Source: Pseudomonas nabeulensis (GTDB taxonomy: Bacteria > Pseudomonadota > Gammaproteobacteria > Pseudomonadales > Pseudomonadaceae). From it: DNA of 64,000 nucleotides. The stretch lies in the NCBI RefSeq assembly GCF_004682045.1, contig NZ_QUZT01000017.1, positions 38,044-102,043 of the forward strand, written 5' to 3'. The position numbers and the translations under genes are program-made. Of this stretch, positions 38,769 through 58,183 are shown piece after piece. Under the pieces are notes generated by a model that did no database searches, was not told where the DNA came from, and was given only the letters and a program-made list of their open reading frames with translations. How positions within the stretch are numbered: position 1 is the stretch's first letter; the number at the start of each line of letters is the position of its first letter.

Positions 38769-39083
38769 TCAAGCATCAACCGCTTTTTGGGTCGACTTGA
38801 AGACACGAATTTTCTTACCGTCTTCTACTTTGAAACCAACGCGGTCAGCCTTGTTGGTTTCGCCATTGAAGATGGCGACGTTAGAAGCGTCCAGCGGAGC
38901 TTCTTTCTCGACGATACCGCCCTGCACGCCCGACATCGGGTTAGGCTTGGTATGACGCTTAACCAGGTTCAGACCACCGATAACCAGACGGTTATTAGCG
39001 AGAACCTTAAGCACCTTACCGCGCTTACCTTTGTCTTTGCCGGCGATCACGATGATCTCGTCGTCACGACGAATCTTTTGCAT
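38769..39083 (-). CDS. rplX: 50S ribosomal protein L24
   Basis: Assembly-initiating protein at the tunnel exit. The 104 residues begin with a KOW motif ([20 protein letters not shown]) and contain [20 protein letters not shown]. It lies 11 bases after rplN. Confidence 0.99.
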   Translation of the reverse strand: MQKIRRDDEIIVIAGKDKGKRGKVLKVLANNRLVIGGLNLVKRHTKPNPMSGVQGGIVEKEAPLDASNVAIFNGETNKADRVGFKVEDGKKIRVFKSTQKAVDA

Positions 39084-39094
39084 GTCGGATCTCC

Positions 39095-39463
39095 TTACAG
39101 CACTTCTGGGGCGAGCGAGACGATCTTCATGAACTTCTCAGTACGAAGTTCACGGGTCACTGGCCCAAAGATACGGGTGCCGATCGGCTCTTGCTTGTTG
39201 TTCAGAAGAACAGCAGCGTTGCCATCAAAGCGGATAATGGAGCCATCAGCACGACGTACGCCGTGACGAGTGCGGACTACAACAGCAGTCATCACTTGGC
39301 CTTTTTTCACTTTACCGCGAGGAATTGCTTCCTTCACGGTAACTTTGATGATGTCACCGATACCAGCGTAACGACGATGGGAGCCACCCAGCACCTTGAT
39401 GCACATAACACGGCGAGCGCCGCTGTTATCGGCCACATCGAGCATGGATTGAGTCTGAATCAT
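39095..39463 (-). CDS. rplN: 50S ribosomal protein L14
   Basis: Contacts 16S rRNA in an intersubunit bridge. The 122-residue protein begins [20 protein letters not shown], one of the most conserved ribosomal starts. It is the first gene of the spc operon in the E. coli scheme, 23 bases after rpsQ. Confidence 0.99.
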   Translation of the reverse strand: MIQTQSMLDVADNSGARRVMCIKVLGGSHRRYAGIGDIIKVTVKEAIPRGKVKKGQVMTAVVVRTRHGVRRADGSIIRFDGNAAVLLNNKQEPIGTRIFGPVTRELRTEKFMKIVSLAPEVL

Positions 39464-39486
39464 ATAATTTCTCCGACCCCTAGTCC

Positions 39487-39753
39487 TTAGACTTCCACAG
39501 CGCGTTCGAGAACATCAACCAGGGCCCAAGACTTGGTCTTGGCCAGCGGACGAGTTTCACGAATAGTGACTTTGTCGCCGATGTGGCACTGATTGGTTTC
39601 GTCGTGCGCGTGCAGCTTAGTCGAACGCTTAACATATTTACCGTAGATCGGGTGCTTAACGCGACGCTCGATCAGTACGGTGATGGTTTTGTCCATCTTG
39701 TCGCTGACAACACGGCCAGTCAGCGTACGGACAGTCTTTTCGGCTTCAGCCAT
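39487..39753 (-). CDS. rpsQ: 30S ribosomal protein S17
   Basis: Early-binding OB-fold protein of the small subunit. I take the ATG at 39751-39753 ([20 protein letters not shown], 88 residues) rather than the GTG two codons earlier, which overlaps the rpmC stop. It contains [20 protein letters not shown]. Confidence 0.98.
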   Translation of the reverse strand: MAEAEKTVRTLTGRVVSDKMDKTITVLIERRVKHPIYGKYVKRSTKLHAHDETNQCHIGDKVTIRETRPLAKTKSWALVDVLERAVEV

Positions 39754-39755
39754 GA

Positions 39756-39947
39756 TCACTTACCTGCCTGCTGGTTGAGCACAGTCTTCACGCGAGCGAT
39801 GTCACGCTTAACTTGCGAGAGCAGATGCGACTGCCCCAACTGGCCAGTTGCTTTCTGCATGCGCAGATTGAACTGGTCGCGCAGCAAGCCGAGCAGTTGC
39901 TCGTTCAGCTGCTGTGCGGATTTTTCACGAAGTTCATTCGCTTTCAT
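39756..39947 (-). CDS. rpmC: 50S ribosomal protein L29
   Basis: A 63-residue helical hairpin at the tunnel exit, near the SRP and trigger-factor docking site. It begins [20 protein letters not shown] and ends [10 protein letters not shown]. Its ATG overlaps the rplP stop by one base (TGATG). Confidence 0.99.
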
Positions 39948-40360
39948 CACATCACCGTCCGTTTAACAAAGGAGGTGGCGAGCGGCAGCTTTGCAGCAGC
40001 CAGGGCGAAAGCCTCACGCGCCAGCTCTTCAGAAACACCCTCGATTTCATACAGGACTTTGCCTGGCTGAATCTGGGCTACCCAGTATTCCACGTTACCC
40101 TTACCTTTACCCATCCGCACTTCGAGAGGCTTCTTGGAGATCGGCTTGTCCGGGAATACACGGATCCAGATCTTGCCGCCACGTTTTACGTGACGGGTCA
40201 GAGCACGACGCGCTGACTCGATCTGACGAGCGGTGAGACGACCACGAGCTACAGACTTCAGCGCGAACTCGCCGAAGCTGACTTTGCTACCGCGCTGAGC
40301 CAGACCACGGTTGTGGCCTGTCATCTGCTTGCGGAACTTCGTACGCTTAGGTTGCAACAT
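39947..40360 (-). CDS. rplP: 50S ribosomal protein L16
   Basis: Organises the A-site side of the peptidyl transferase region. The 137 residues begin [20 protein letters not shown] and contain the conserved [19 protein letters not shown]. The arginine in this stretch is the one hydroxylated by YcfD-type oxygenases in other bacteria (Arg81 in E. coli). Confidence 0.99.
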
Positions 40361-40372
40361 TTGGCGTACCCC

Positions 40373-41059
40373 TTACTTAGCAGCTTTTTTACGAGGCGCT
40401 GGTGCTTGTGGTTTCAGTTCTTCTTGGCGACCACCAATTACTTCGCCTTTGAAGATCCAAACCTTTACACCGATCACACCGTAAGTGGTGTGAGCTTCGT
40501 AGTTGGCATAGTCGATGTCGGCACGCAGGGTGTGCAGTGGCACACGACCTTCGCGATACCATTCAGTACGTGCGATTTCAGCACCGCCGAGACGACCGCT
40601 CACTTGGATTTTGATGCCTTTGGCACCAATGCGCATGGCGTTCTGTACTGCGCGCTTCATAGCGCGACGGAACATTACGCGACGCTCCAGCTGCTGAGCT
40701 ACGCTCTGCGCAACCAGCATACCGTCGAGTTCCGGCTTGCGGATCTCTTCGATATTGATGTGCACAGGCACACCCATTTGCTTGGTCAGGTCCTGACGCA
40801 GTTTCTCAACATCTTCACCTTTCTTCCCGATAACGATACCTGGACGAGCGGTGTGGATGGTGATACGTGCAGTTTGGGCCGGACGATGGATATCGATACG
40901 GCTTACGGACGCGCTTTTTAGTTTGTCTTGGAGATACTCACGCACCTTCAGATCAGCGAACAAGTAGTCCGCATAAGTCCGACCGTCTGCGTACCAGACG
41001 GAGGTGTGCTCCTTGACGATTCCCAGGCGAATGCCAATGGGATGTACTTTCTGACCCAT
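40373..41059 (-). CDS. rpsC: 30S ribosomal protein S3
   Basis: Forms part of the mRNA entry helicase site. The ATG at 41057-41059 gives 228 residues ([20 protein letters not shown]); the longer frame enters rplV. The KH domain includes [16 protein letters not shown]. The C-terminal tail is Ala/Pro/Lys-rich. Confidence 0.99.
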
Positions 41060-41072
41060 CTCTTCGACTCCG

Positions 41073-41405
41073 TTACTTGTCAGCAACCTTGACAGTGATA
41101 TGGCAAGACCGCTTGACGATGCGATCAGCACGGCCTTTGGCACGTGGCATGATGCGCTTCAGCGAACGCCCTTCGTTGACGAAAACGGTGCTGACCTTCA
41201 GGTCATCAACGTCTGCGCCTTCGTTATGCTCGGCGTTGGCTACGGCCGACTCCAGCACTTTCTTCATGATCTCGGCGGCTTTCTTACTGCTGAAAGCCAA
41301 CAGGTTGAGCGCTTCGCCCACCTTCTTCCCGCGGATCTGGTCGGCGACCAAGCGGGCTTTCTGGGCGGAGATTCGAGCGCCCGACAACTTAGCGGCTACT
41401 TCCAT
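41073..41405 (-). CDS. rplV: 50S ribosomal protein L22
   Basis: Its long beta-hairpin lines the exit tunnel near the macrolide site (about residues 82-95; [16 protein letters not shown]). The 110 residues start [20 protein letters not shown]. No deletion in the tunnel loop is evident. Confidence 0.99.
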
Positions 41406-41416
41406 TTCCTAACCCC

Positions 41417-41692
41417 TTAACGCTTGGCTTTCTTGTCAGCCACGTGCCCACGATAAGTGCGGGTACCGGCGAACTCGCCCAGTTTGTGGCCGACCATGTC
41501 TTCGTTAACGAGAACTGGGACGTGTTGACGACCGTTGTGTACTGCGATGGTCAGACCGACCATTTGTGGCAGGATCATCGAACGACGCGACCAGGTCTTA
41601 ACTGGTTTGCGATCGTTCTTTTCCGCCGCCACTTCGATCTTCTTCAGTAGGTGAAGATCAATAAAAGGACCTTTTTTCAGAGAACGTGGCAC
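41417..41692 (-). CDS. rpsS: 30S ribosomal protein S19
   Basis: Head protein in complex with S13. The 91-residue protein begins [20 protein letters not shown] and ends [12 protein letters not shown]. It lies 16 bases after rplB. Confidence 0.99.
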   Translation of the reverse strand: MPRSLKKGPFIDLHLLKKIEVAAEKNDRKPVKTWSRRSMILPQMVGLTIAVHNGRQHVPVLVNEDMVGHKLGEFAGTRTYRGHVADKKAKR

Positions 41693-41708
41693 TGTCGTAT
41701 CCCTCTAT

Positions 41709-42533
41709 TTACTTGCGACGACGGACGATCATTTTGTCGGTACGCTTATTACCACGAGTCTTCGCGCCCTTAGTCGGGAAGCCCCATGGCGATACCGGAT
41801 GACGACCACCAGAGGTACGACCTTCACCACCACCGTGTGGGTGGTCAACCGGGTTCATGGCAACACCACGAACGGTTGGGCGAACGCCACGCCAGCGTTT
41901 GGCACCAGCTTTACCCAGCGAACGCAGGCTGTGCTCGGAGTTCGAGACTTCGCCCAGGGTCGCACGGCATTCAGCCAGCACTTTACGCATCTCACCAGAA
42001 CGCAGACGCAGGGTCACGTAGACACCTTCACGAGCGATCAGCTGAGCCGAAGCACCAGCGGAACGAGCGATTTGCGCGCCTTTACCTGGCTTCAATTCGA
42101 TGCCGTGTACGGTGCTACCAACTGGAATGTTACGCAGTTGCAGAGCGTTGCCCGGCTTGATCGGTGCCAGAGCACCTGCGATCAGCTGGTCGCCAGCGCT
42201 CACGCCTTTAGGGGCGATGATGTAGCGACGCTCGCCATCTGCGTACAGCAGCAGAGCGATGTGAGCAGTACGGTTTGGATCGTATTCGATACGCTCGACA
42301 GTGGCAGCGATGCCATCTTTGTCGTTGCGACGGAAGTCGACCAGACGATAATGCTGCTTATGGCCACCACCGATGTGACGAGTGGTAATACGACCATTGT
42401 TGTTACGACCACCAGACTTCGATTTTTTCTCGAGCAGCGGTGCGTGAGGAGCGCCTTTATGCAGCTCCTGGTTGACCACCTTGACCACAAAACGGCGGCC
42501 AGGGGAAGTCGGTTTGCATTTAACGATTGCCAT
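41709..42533 (-). CDS. rplB: 50S ribosomal protein L2
   Basis: Core 23S-binding protein needed for subunit joining and peptidyl transfer. The 274 residues include the essential loop [17 protein letters not shown] (about 226-242) with the conserved histidine, and a basic C-terminus ([12 protein letters not shown]). It lies 14 bases after rplW. Confidence 0.99.
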
Positions 42534-42547
42534 GATGCACCCCTTCC

Positions 42548-42847
42548 TTACTCAGCACTGCTGCTGAAATCGAGATCTTGGCCTGGCTGAAGGGAGATAA
42601 CTGCCTTCTTCCAGTCATTACGCTTGCCCAGACCGCGAGCAGTGCGCTTGCTCTTACCCAGAACATTCAGGGTAGTAACACGCTCTACTTTCACGCTGAA
42701 CAGGCTTTCGACGGCCTTCTTGATTTCCAGCTTGGTTGCGTCAGTTGCAACCTTGAAAACGAACTGGCCTTTCTTGTCAGCCAGAACCGTAGCCTTTTCG
42801 GAAACGTGCGGGCCAAGCAGAACTTTAAATACGCGTTCCTGGTTCAT
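42548..42847 (-). CDS. rplW: 50S ribosomal protein L23
   Basis: Docking site for trigger factor and SRP at the tunnel exit. The 99 residues begin [20 protein letters not shown] and end [12 protein letters not shown]. Its ATG overlaps the rplD stop by four bases. Confidence 0.99.
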
Positions 42848-43446
42848 CCCAGCAGCTCCTCGAATTTCTTCACGGCCGACACGGTGATCAACACCTTGTC
42901 GTATGCGATCAGACTAACTGGATCGGAACCTTGCACGTCACGTACATCAACGTGTGGCAGGTTGCGAGCAGCCAGGTACAGGTTCTGATCAACAGCTTCC
43001 GACACGATCAAAACGTCGGTCAGGCTCATGTTGTTCAGTTTGCCCAGCAGATCTTTGGTTTTCGGGCTTTCAACAGCGAAGTCCTGAACCACGACCAGAC
43101 GGTCAGTACGCACGAGTTCAGCAAGGATGGAGCGCAGAGCTGCGCGGTACATCTTCTTGTTGAGCTTCTGCGAGTGATCCTGCGGACGAGCTGCGAAAGT
43201 GGTACCGCCGCCACGCCAGATTGGGCTACGGATAGTACCGGCACGAGCACGGCCAGTACCTTTCTGACGCCAAGGGCGCTTACCGCCACCACGAACGTCG
43301 GAACGGGTCTTTTGCTGCTTGCTACCTTGACGGCCGCCGGCCATGTAGGCCACGACTGCTTGGTGAACCAGCGTCTCGTTGAATTCGCCGCCAAATGTCA
43401 GTTCGGAAACTTCGATCGCTTGAGCGTCATTTACATTTAATTGCAT
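42844..43446 (-). CDS. rplD: 50S ribosomal protein L4
   Basis: Lines the exit tunnel and, in E. coli, also represses the S10 operon. The 200-residue protein contains the tunnel loop region [20 protein letters not shown] (about 62-81), which shows no macrolide-resistance change that I can recognise. It lies 12 bases after rplC. Confidence 0.99.
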
Positions 43447-43458
43447 GTCAGCTTCCCC

Positions 43459-44094
43459 TTAACCGCGAGCCTTGGCCGCTGGACGTACAACCAGGTTGCC
43501 GCCAGTAGCGCCAGGAACAGCACCCTTGACCAACAACAGATTGCGTTCAGCGTCGACGCGCACTACTTCGAGGGACTGCACGGTCACGCGCTCAGCGCCC
43601 ATATGACCGGACATTTTTTTGCCCTTGAATACACGACCAGGAGTCTGGCACTGGCCAATAGAGCCCGGGACGCGGTGGGAAACGGAGTTACCGTGAGTGT
43701 TGTCTTGGCCACGGAAATTCCAACGCTTGATCGTACCCTGGAAGCCTTTACCTTTGGACTGACCGGTTACATCAACCAGTTGACCAGCAGCGAAGATTTC
43801 AGCGTTGATCAGATCGCCAGCCTGGTAGTCGCCATCTTCAAGACGGAACTCCATAACAGTGCGACCAGCTGCAACGTTTGCTTTAGCGAAGTGACCTGCT
43901 TGAGCAGCAGTCACGCGCGAAGCACGACGCTCGCCGACAGTGACTTGCACTGCACGATAGCCATCGGTTTCTTCAGTTTTGAACTGGGTGACGCGATTCG
44001 GCTCGATCTCAATGACCGTGACCGGAATGGAGACACCTTCTTCGGTGAAAATACGGGTCATACCGCATTTACGACCGACTACACCAATAGTCAT
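43459..44094 (-). CDS. rplC: 50S ribosomal protein L3
   Basis: One of two proteins that start large-subunit assembly. The ATG at 44092-44094 gives 211 residues ([20 protein letters not shown]); eleven upstream codons are in frame but unlike L3. The glutamine methylated by PrmB is probably in the [20 protein letters not shown] stretch. It lies 81 bases after rpsJ. Confidence 0.98.
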   Translation of the reverse strand: MTIGVVGRKCGMTRIFTEEGVSIPVTVIEIEPNRVTQFKTEETDGYRAVQVTVGERRASRVTAAQAGHFAKANVAAGRTVMEFRLEDGDYQAGDLINAEIFAAGQLVDVTGQSKGKGFQGTIKRWNFRGQDNTHGNSVSHRVPGSIGQCQTPGRVFKGKKMSGHMGAERVTVQSLEVVRVDAERNLLLVKGAVPGATGGNLVVRPAAKARG

Positions 44095-44175
44095 GTTGTA
44101 AACCTCATGAGTGTACGGGGCTTTCACCCGCTATGGCCGCCCATTTCAGAGCGTTACACGACTAAGACCCGAGTC

Positions 44176-44487
44176 TTAGCCGAGGCTGATCTGTACTTCC
44201 ACACCGGCCGCCAGATCAAGCTTCATAAGTGCATCAACGGTTTTATCCGTTGGCTGGACGATGTCCAGTACGCGCTTATGAGTACGGATCTCGTACTGGT
44301 CACGCGCGTCTTTGTTGACGTGCGGGGAGACCAGAACGGTGAACCGCTCTTTACGGGTAGGCAGTGGAATTGGACCACGCACTTGAGCACCAGTACGTTT
44401 CGCGGTTTCCACGATTTCCTGGGTGGATTGGTCGATCAGGCGATGGTCAAAAGCCTTCAACCTGATACGGATTTGCTGATTTTGCAT
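44176..44487 (-). CDS. rpsJ: 30S ribosomal protein S10 (NusE)
   Basis: Small-subunit protein that also binds NusB on boxA RNA and links to NusG. The 103 residues begin [20 protein letters not shown]. It is the first gene of the S10 operon, 62 bases from the -10 of a near-consensus promoter; the leader is too short for the full E. coli-type L4 attenuator. Confidence 0.99.
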
Positions 44488-44549
44488 TGGATTTCAGACT
44501 CCGGCTGCTATTCCCACCGGGCGCAATGCACCCGTTAAAAGGAGGCGCA

Positions 44550-44578
44550 ATTCTATAGACGCCCCAGATAGGTGTCAA
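44550..44578 (-). promoter_or_regulatory. S10 operon sigma70 promoter
   Basis: On the minus strand, TTGACA (44573-44578), a 17-base spacer and TAGAAT (44550-44555) form an almost ideal promoter, placed between the tuf terminator and rpsJ. The leader to the rpsJ ATG would be about 56 bases and contains a small hairpin (GGGTGC-ATT-GCGCCC). Confidence 0.88.
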
Positions 44579-44584
44579 CCCAAT

Positions 44585-44612
44585 AAAAAAGCCCCCGCTG
44601 AGCGGGGGCTTT
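44585..44612 (-). terminator. str operon terminator after tuf
   Basis: The GC-rich stem AAAGCCCCCGC/GCGGGGGCTTT has a 3-base loop and a T6 tract on the minus strand, 34 bases after the tuf stop. It separates the str operon from the S10 promoter just downstream. Confidence 0.95.
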
Positions 44613-44645
44613 CTCAAAACATCGAAGCTATCTCAAAAGAGATAA

Positions 44646-45839
44646 TTACTCGATGATTTTAGCTACAACACCAGCACCAACGGTACGGCCGCCTTCACGA
44701 ATAGCGAAGCGCAGACCGTCTTCCATTGCGATGGTCTTGATCAGGGTAACTTCCATTTGGATGTTATCGCCTGGCATTACCATTTCAACGCCTTCTGGCA
44801 GCTGGCAGTTACCAGTCACGTCAGTAGTACGGAAGTAGAACTGAGGACGGTAGCCTTTGAAGAACGGAGTGTGACGACCGCCTTCTTCCTTGCTCAGAAC
44901 GTAAACTTCTGCGGTGAACTTGGTGTGCGGCTTAACCGAACCTGGCTTAACCAGAACCTGGCCACGCTCAACGTCGTCACGCTTGGTACCACGCAGCAGA
45001 ACGCCGCAGTTCTCGCCAGCACGACCTTCGTCGAGCAGTTTGCGGAACATTTCAACACCGGTGCAGGTGGTGGTAGTGGTGTCACGCAGACCAACGATTT
45101 CCAGCGGATCTTGAACGCGAACGATACCGCGCTCGATACGACCGGTAACAACGGTACCACGACCAGAGATCGAGAATACGTCTTCGATTGGCATCAGGAA
45201 CGGCTTGTCGGTCAGACGAACTGGCTCAGGGATGTAGCTATCCAGAGTTTCAACCAGTTTACGAACGGCAGTGGTGCCCATTTCGTTGTCGTCTTTACCT
45301 TCCAGAGCCATACGAGCAGAACCGATGATGATCGGAGTGTCGTCACCTGGGAAGTCGTAAGTGCTCAGCAGATCGCGCACTTCCATCTCAACCAGTTCCA
45401 GCAGCTCAGCGTCGTCTACCAGGTCAGCCTTGTTCAGGAAAACCACGATGTACGGAACGCCAACCTGACGGGACAGCAGGATGTGCTCACGAGTTTGCGG
45501 CATCGGACCATCGGCAGCCGAGCAAACCAGGATCGCGCCGTCCATCTGGGCAGCACCAGTGATCATGTTCTTCACGTAGTCAGCGTGACCTGGGCAGTCA
45601 ACGTGAGCGTAGTGACGAATAGTCGAGTTGTACTCAACGTGCGCGGTGTTGATGGTGATACCACGAGCTTTTTCTTCTGGAGCGCTGTCGATCTTGTCGA
45701 AATCAACGATTGCAGAACCGAAAACTTCGGAGCAAACGCGAGTCAGAGCTGCGGTCAGAGTGGTTTTACCGTGGTCAACGTGGCCGATAGTGCCAACGTT
45801 TACGTGCGGTAGGGAACGATCAAATTTTTCTTTAGCCAC
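44646..45839 (-). CDS. tuf: Elongation factor Tu
   Basis: GTPase that delivers aminoacyl-tRNA to the ribosome. The 397 residues show [14 protein letters not shown] (P-loop), [20 protein letters not shown] and SARMALEG. The kirromycin and tRNA-contact surfaces look standard. It is the last gene of rpsL-rpsG-fusA-tuf, 30 bases after fusA. The second tuf copy often found beside tRNA-Trp/secE is not in this window. Confidence 0.99.
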   Translation of the reverse strand: MAKEKFDRSLPHVNVGTIGHVDHGKTTLTAALTRVCSEVFGSAIVDFDKIDSAPEEKARGITINTAHVEYNSTIRHYAHVDCPGHADYVKNMITGAAQMDGAILVCSAADGPMPQTREHILLSRQVGVPYIVVFLNKADLVDDAELLELVEMEVRDLLSTYDFPGDDTPIIIGSARMALEGKDDNEMGTTAVRKLVETLDSYIPEPVRLTDKPFLMPIEDVFSISGRGTVVTGRIERGIVRVQDPLEIVGLRDTTTTTCTGVEMFRKLLDEGRAGENCGVLLRGTKRDDVERGQVLVKPGSVKPHTKFTAEVYVLSKEEGGRHTPFFKGYRPQFYFRTTDVTGNCQLPEGVEMVMPGDNIQMEVTLIKTIAMEDGLRFAIREGGRTVGAGVVAKIIE

Positions 45840-45869
45840 GACAATTAACTCCTTGCCTAAAGGACTGAA

Positions 45870-47975
45870 TCAGCCTTGTTTTTTGGATACAGTTTCAGCG
45901 ATGTGCGCCGGAGCTGTGTTGTATTTTTTGAATTCCATAGAGTAGCTTGCGCGACCCTGGGACATGGAGCGAACGTCGGTCGCATAACCGAACATCTCAC
46001 CCAGCGGAACCTCGGCGCGAATCACTTTGCCGGAAACCGTGTCTTCCATACCCAAGATCATGCCGCGACGACGGTTAAGGTCGCCCATGACATCACCCAT
46101 ATAGTCTTCAGGTGTAACAACTTCTACCGCCATGATTGGCTCAAGCAACTCACCACCGCCCTTCTGGGCCAGCTGCTTGGTTGCCATGGAGGCAGCCACC
46201 TTAAACGCCATCTCGTTGGAGTCGACGTCGTGGTAAGAACCGTCAAAAACGGTTGCTTTCAGGCCGATCAGCGGATAGCCGGCAACAACACCGTTCTTCA
46301 TCTGCTCTTCGATGCCCTTCTGGATAGCCGGGATGTATTCCTTAGGAACCACACCACCAACTACTTCGTTCACGAATTGCAGACCTTCCTGACCTTCGTC
46401 AGCAGGAGCAAAACGGATCCAGCAGTGACCGAACTGACCACGACCGCCGGACTGACGAACGAACTTGCCTTCGATTTCACAGTTCTTCGTGATGCGCTCA
46501 CGATAGGAAACCTGAGGCTTACCGATGTTGGCTTCGACGTTGAACTCACGGCGCATCCGGTCAACCAGGATGTCCAGGTGCAGCTCGCCCATGCCGGAGA
46601 TGATCGTCTGACCAGTCTCTTCATCAGTTTTAACGCGGAAAGATGGATCTTCCTGAGCAAGCTTGCCCAGAGCGATACCCATTTTTTCCTGGTCATCCTT
46701 GGTTTTAGGCTCAACGGCAACCGAAATAACCGGCTCCGGGAAGTCCATGCGAACCAGGATGATTGGCTTGGCAGCGTCGCACAAGGTTTCACCAGTGGTG
46801 ACGTCCTTCATGCCGATCAGGGCCGCGATGTCACCAGCGCGAACTTCCTTGATCTCTTCACGGGCGTTTGCGTGCATTTGCACCATACGACCCACGCGCT
46901 CTTTCTTGCCTTTAACCGAGTTGATCACGCCGTCGCCGGATGCCAACACGCCCGAGTAAACACGGACGAAGGTCAAGGTACCCACGAATGGGTCAGTAGC
47001 GATCTTGAACGCCAGAGCCGAGAACGGCTCGTTGTCGTCTGCATGACGCTCCATCTCTTCTTCCTCGTTATCAGGGTTGGAACCCTTGATAGCAGGAATG
47101 TCGGTTGGAGCAGGCAGGAAGTCGATAACGGCGTCGAGAACCAGGGGAACACCCTTGTTCTTGAACGAAGAACCGCAAACAGCCAGGACGATTTCGCCAG
47201 CGATAGTACGCTGACGCAGAGCGGCCTTGATTTCCACGTTGGTGAGCTCTTCACCTTCGAGGTACTTGTTCATCAGCTCTTCGCTGGCTTCGGCAGCAGC
47301 CTCAACCATGTTGTTGCGCCACTCGTCAGCCAGTTCCTGAAGCTCTTCAGGGATAGGCTTACGAACAGGAACCATACCCTTATCGGAATCGTTCCAGTAA
47401 ACAGCTTCCATGTTGATCAGATCGATCTGACCCTGGAAGTTGTCTTCGGAACCGATAGCCAATTGGATTGGCACCGGGGTGTGACCCAGACGCTGCTTGA
47501 TCTGACCGATCACGCGCAGGAAGTTGGCGCCAGCACGGTCCATCTTGTTTACGTAAACAAGACGTGGAACGCCGTACTTGTTGGCTTGACGCCATACGGT
47601 TTCCGACTGAGGCTCAACACCCGAGGTACCGCAGAACACAACGACCGCGCCGTCGAGTACGCGCAGGGAACGCTCAACTTCAATGGTGAAGTCAACGTGG
47701 CCCGGGGTATCGATTACGTTGAAGCGATGCTCGTCTTTGTACTGCTTCTCGGAACCTTTCCAGAAGGCGGTAATAGCAGCAGAAGTAATGGTAATACCAC
47801 GCTCCTGCTCCTGAACCATCCAGTCTGTGGTCGCGGCGCCGTCATGCACCTCGCCCATTTTGTGACTTTTGCCGGTGTAAAACAGTACGCGCTCGGTGGT
47901 GGTGGTTTTACCAGCATCCACGTGAGCAACGATACCGATGTTACGGTAGCGGCTAATCGGAGTAGTACGAGCCAT
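45870..47975 (-). CDS. fusA: Elongation factor G
   Basis: Translocase of the elongation cycle; with RRF it also splits ribosomes. The 701-residue protein has the GTPase motifs [35 protein letters not shown] and [10 protein letters not shown], and ends VSKKQG. It is the canonical str-operon copy, 30 bases after rpsG. A large antisense frame covers it but is a codon-use shadow. Confidence 0.99.
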   Translation of the reverse strand: MARTTPISRYRNIGIVAHVDAGKTTTTERVLFYTGKSHKMGEVHDGAATTDWMVQEQERGITITSAAITAFWKGSEKQYKDEHRFNVIDTPGHVDFTIEVERSLRVLDGAVVVFCGTSGVEPQSETVWRQANKYGVPRLVYVNKMDRAGANFLRVIGQIKQRLGHTPVPIQLAIGSEDNFQGQIDLINMEAVYWNDSDKGMVPVRKPIPEELQELADEWRNNMVEAAAEASEELMNKYLEGEELTNVEIKAALRQRTIAGEIVLAVCGSSFKNKGVPLVLDAVIDFLPAPTDIPAIKGSNPDNEEEEMERHADDNEPFSALAFKIATDPFVGTLTFVRVYSGVLASGDGVINSVKGKKERVGRMVQMHANAREEIKEVRAGDIAALIGMKDVTTGETLCDAAKPIILVRMDFPEPVISVAVEPKTKDDQEKMGIALGKLAQEDPSFRVKTDEETGQTIISGMGELHLDILVDRMRREFNVEANIGKPQVSYRERITKNCEIEGKFVRQSGGRGQFGHCWIRFAPADEGQEGLQFVNEVVGGVVPKEYIPAIQKGIEEQMKNGVVAGYPLIGLKATVFDGSYHDVDSNEMAFKVAASMATKQLAQKGGGELLEPIMAVEVVTPEDYMGDVMGDLNRRRGMILGMEDTVSGKVIRAEVPLGEMFGYATDVRSMSQGRASYSMEFKKYNTAPAHIAETVSKKQG

Positions 47976-48005
47976 AAAGCCCTCGCAAAATTAGTGAAGC
48001 TAAAA

Positions 48006-48497
<492 letters not shown>

Positions 48498-48594
48498 TCA
48501 GGTTCGCTCGGAATCGGTGCCCTTTCGGGACGCCTCCGACCTTACTCTTATCGACTCAGAAAATAAGATGATTCAGTTTTACAAAAAGCCGCTA

Positions 48595-48966
48595 CTACTT
48601 AGGCTTCTTGGTACCGTACTTCGAACGACCCTGGTTACGACCCTTAACGCCGGAAGTATCCAAGGAGCCGCGTACGGTGTGGTAACGAACACCTGGCAAG
48701 TCTTTTACACGACCGCCGCGGATCAGTACCACGCTGTGCTCTTGCAGGTTGTGACCTTCACCACCGATGTACGAGGAAACCTCGAAACCGTTGGTCAGGC
48801 GCACACGGCATACTTTACGCAGTGCCGAGTTAGGTTTTTTCGGCGTGGTGGTATACACACGGGTGCATACGCCACGACGTTGCGGGCAGTTCTGCAGCGC
48901 AGGTACGTCGGATTTCTCGACGATACGCTTACGCGGCTGACGTACCAGCTGGTTGATAGTTGCCAT
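48595..48966 (-). CDS. rpsL: 30S ribosomal protein S12
   Basis: Decoding-centre protein. The 123 residues include [19 protein letters not shown] and [19 protein letters not shown]. The lysines equivalent to E. coli K43 and K88 are present, so the sequence is of the streptomycin-sensitive type. It is the first gene of the str operon, downstream of the rpoBC terminator. Confidence 0.99.
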   Translation of the reverse strand: MATINQLVRQPRKRIVEKSDVPALQNCPQRRGVCTRVYTTTPKKPNSALRKVCRVRLTNGFEVSSYIGGEGHNLQEHSVVLIRGGRVKDLPGVRYHTVRGSLDTSGVKGRNQGRSKYGTKKPK

Positions 48967-49010
48967 CTACTAGCTCCACTGTTGTCTTGCGACGCTATTG
49001 TCTTGCAAGA

Positions 49011-49041
49011 AAAGCAAAATGGCAGGAACGAATTCCCGCCA
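49011..49041 (-). terminator. rpoBC terminator
   Basis: On the minus strand TGGCGGGAA-TTCG-TTCCTGCCA (9 bp including one G-T pair, a UUCG-type tetraloop) is followed by TTTTGCTTTTC. It lies between rpoC and rpsL. The repeated GCAAGACAA just downstream may belong to the rpsL leader or promoter. Confidence 0.85.
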
Positions 49042-49182
49042 AATTTAGGGGTACAAGAGTCTAAAGAGGATCTTGTCCCCAGTCAAGGCAAGGCCCCGAC
49101 CTCCCCACTCATCGAACCGGGGCAAAATTGCCTCGTTCCGACGAATGGGGCTGCCAGGGCCCAGTCCTATTTATCGCAGAAC

Positions 49183-53382
<4,200 letters not shown>

Positions 53383-53404
53383 GGCCTTTCCTCCTGGCGG
53401 AGCA

Positions 53405-53431
53405 GAGAGCGGGCATCACTGCCCCGCTCTC
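53405..53431 (-). other. Hairpin between rpoB and rpoC
   Basis: The 9-bp stem GAGAGCGGG/CCCGCTCTC (53405-53413 with 53423-53431) is followed on the minus strand directly by the rpoC ribosome-binding site and by no T-run. It is more likely an RNA-processing or stability element than a terminator. Confidence 0.7.
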
Positions 53432-53446
53432 GATTCGCGTCACGTG

Positions 53447-57520
<4,074 letters not shown>

Positions 57521-57664
57521 CAGCGTTCCCCAGCTTGGTCACCTGCTTGTTTGGCCCCTCCGACGGGAGCAGCCAGAAAATCTCGCAAACCCCATGGTTT
57601 GCACCACCGCTTCGGGTGGCTACAGCGCGTTAATGGCGGCGACCGAGTCGACAGCCAAGAACGG

Positions 57665-57693
57665 AAAAAGGCCGGTGGCAAGAGCCACCAGCC
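57665..57693 (-). terminator. rplL-rpoB attenuator
   Basis: On the minus strand GGCTGGTGGC-TCTT-GCCACCGGCC (10 bp with one G-T pair) is followed by TTTTTCC, a typical partial terminator 46 bases after rplL. It can lower rpoBC expression relative to L10/L7-L12, as in E. coli. Confidence 0.9.
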
Positions 57694-57739
57694 ATCAGCC
57701 TTCAGCTTAACGCTTGGGCTGGAGACGCAAGGTCGATGC

Positions 57740-58105
57740 TTACTTCAGCTCGACTTTAGCGCCTGCTTCTTCCAGAGTTGCTTTGGCTTTGTCAGCTGCG
57801 TCTTTGGCAACAGCTTCCAGAACCAGGGCAGGAGCGCCGTCAACTACAGCCTTGGCTTCTTTCAGGCCCAGACCGGTCAGTTCACGTACTGCCTTGATCA
57901 CGTTTACTTTCTTCTCGCCAGCTTCGGTCAGCATGACGTTGAATTCGGTTTGCTCTTCAACAACGGCAGCAGCAGCAGCTGGGCCAGCGGAAGCAGCGGC
58001 AGCGGAAACGCCGAATTTTTCTTCGAAAGCTTTGATCAGCTCAACAACCTGCAGAACCGACATTTCAGCTACGGCGTTGAGGATATCGTCTTGGGAGATA
58101 GACAT
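57740..58105 (-). CDS. rplL: 50S ribosomal protein L7/L12
   Basis: Stalk protein that recruits translational GTPases; several copies bind L10. The 121 residues have the N-terminal dimer domain ([20 protein letters not shown]), an alanine-rich hinge (about 34-50) and the C-terminal factor-binding domain ([20 protein letters not shown]). It lies 78 bases after rplJ. Confidence 0.99.
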   Translation of the reverse strand: MSISQDDILNAVAEMSVLQVVELIKAFEEKFGVSAAAASAGPAAAAAVVEEQTEFNVMLTEAGEKKVNVIKAVRELTGLGLKEAKAVVDGAPALVLEAVAKDAADKAKATLEEAGAKVELK

Positions 58106-58183
58106 TGCTGTATTTCCTGAATTGGGGGACGGCCTACTCGGCCATCGAAATAAACAAAAATACGCGAGAGGAGTCGCTCAGCC

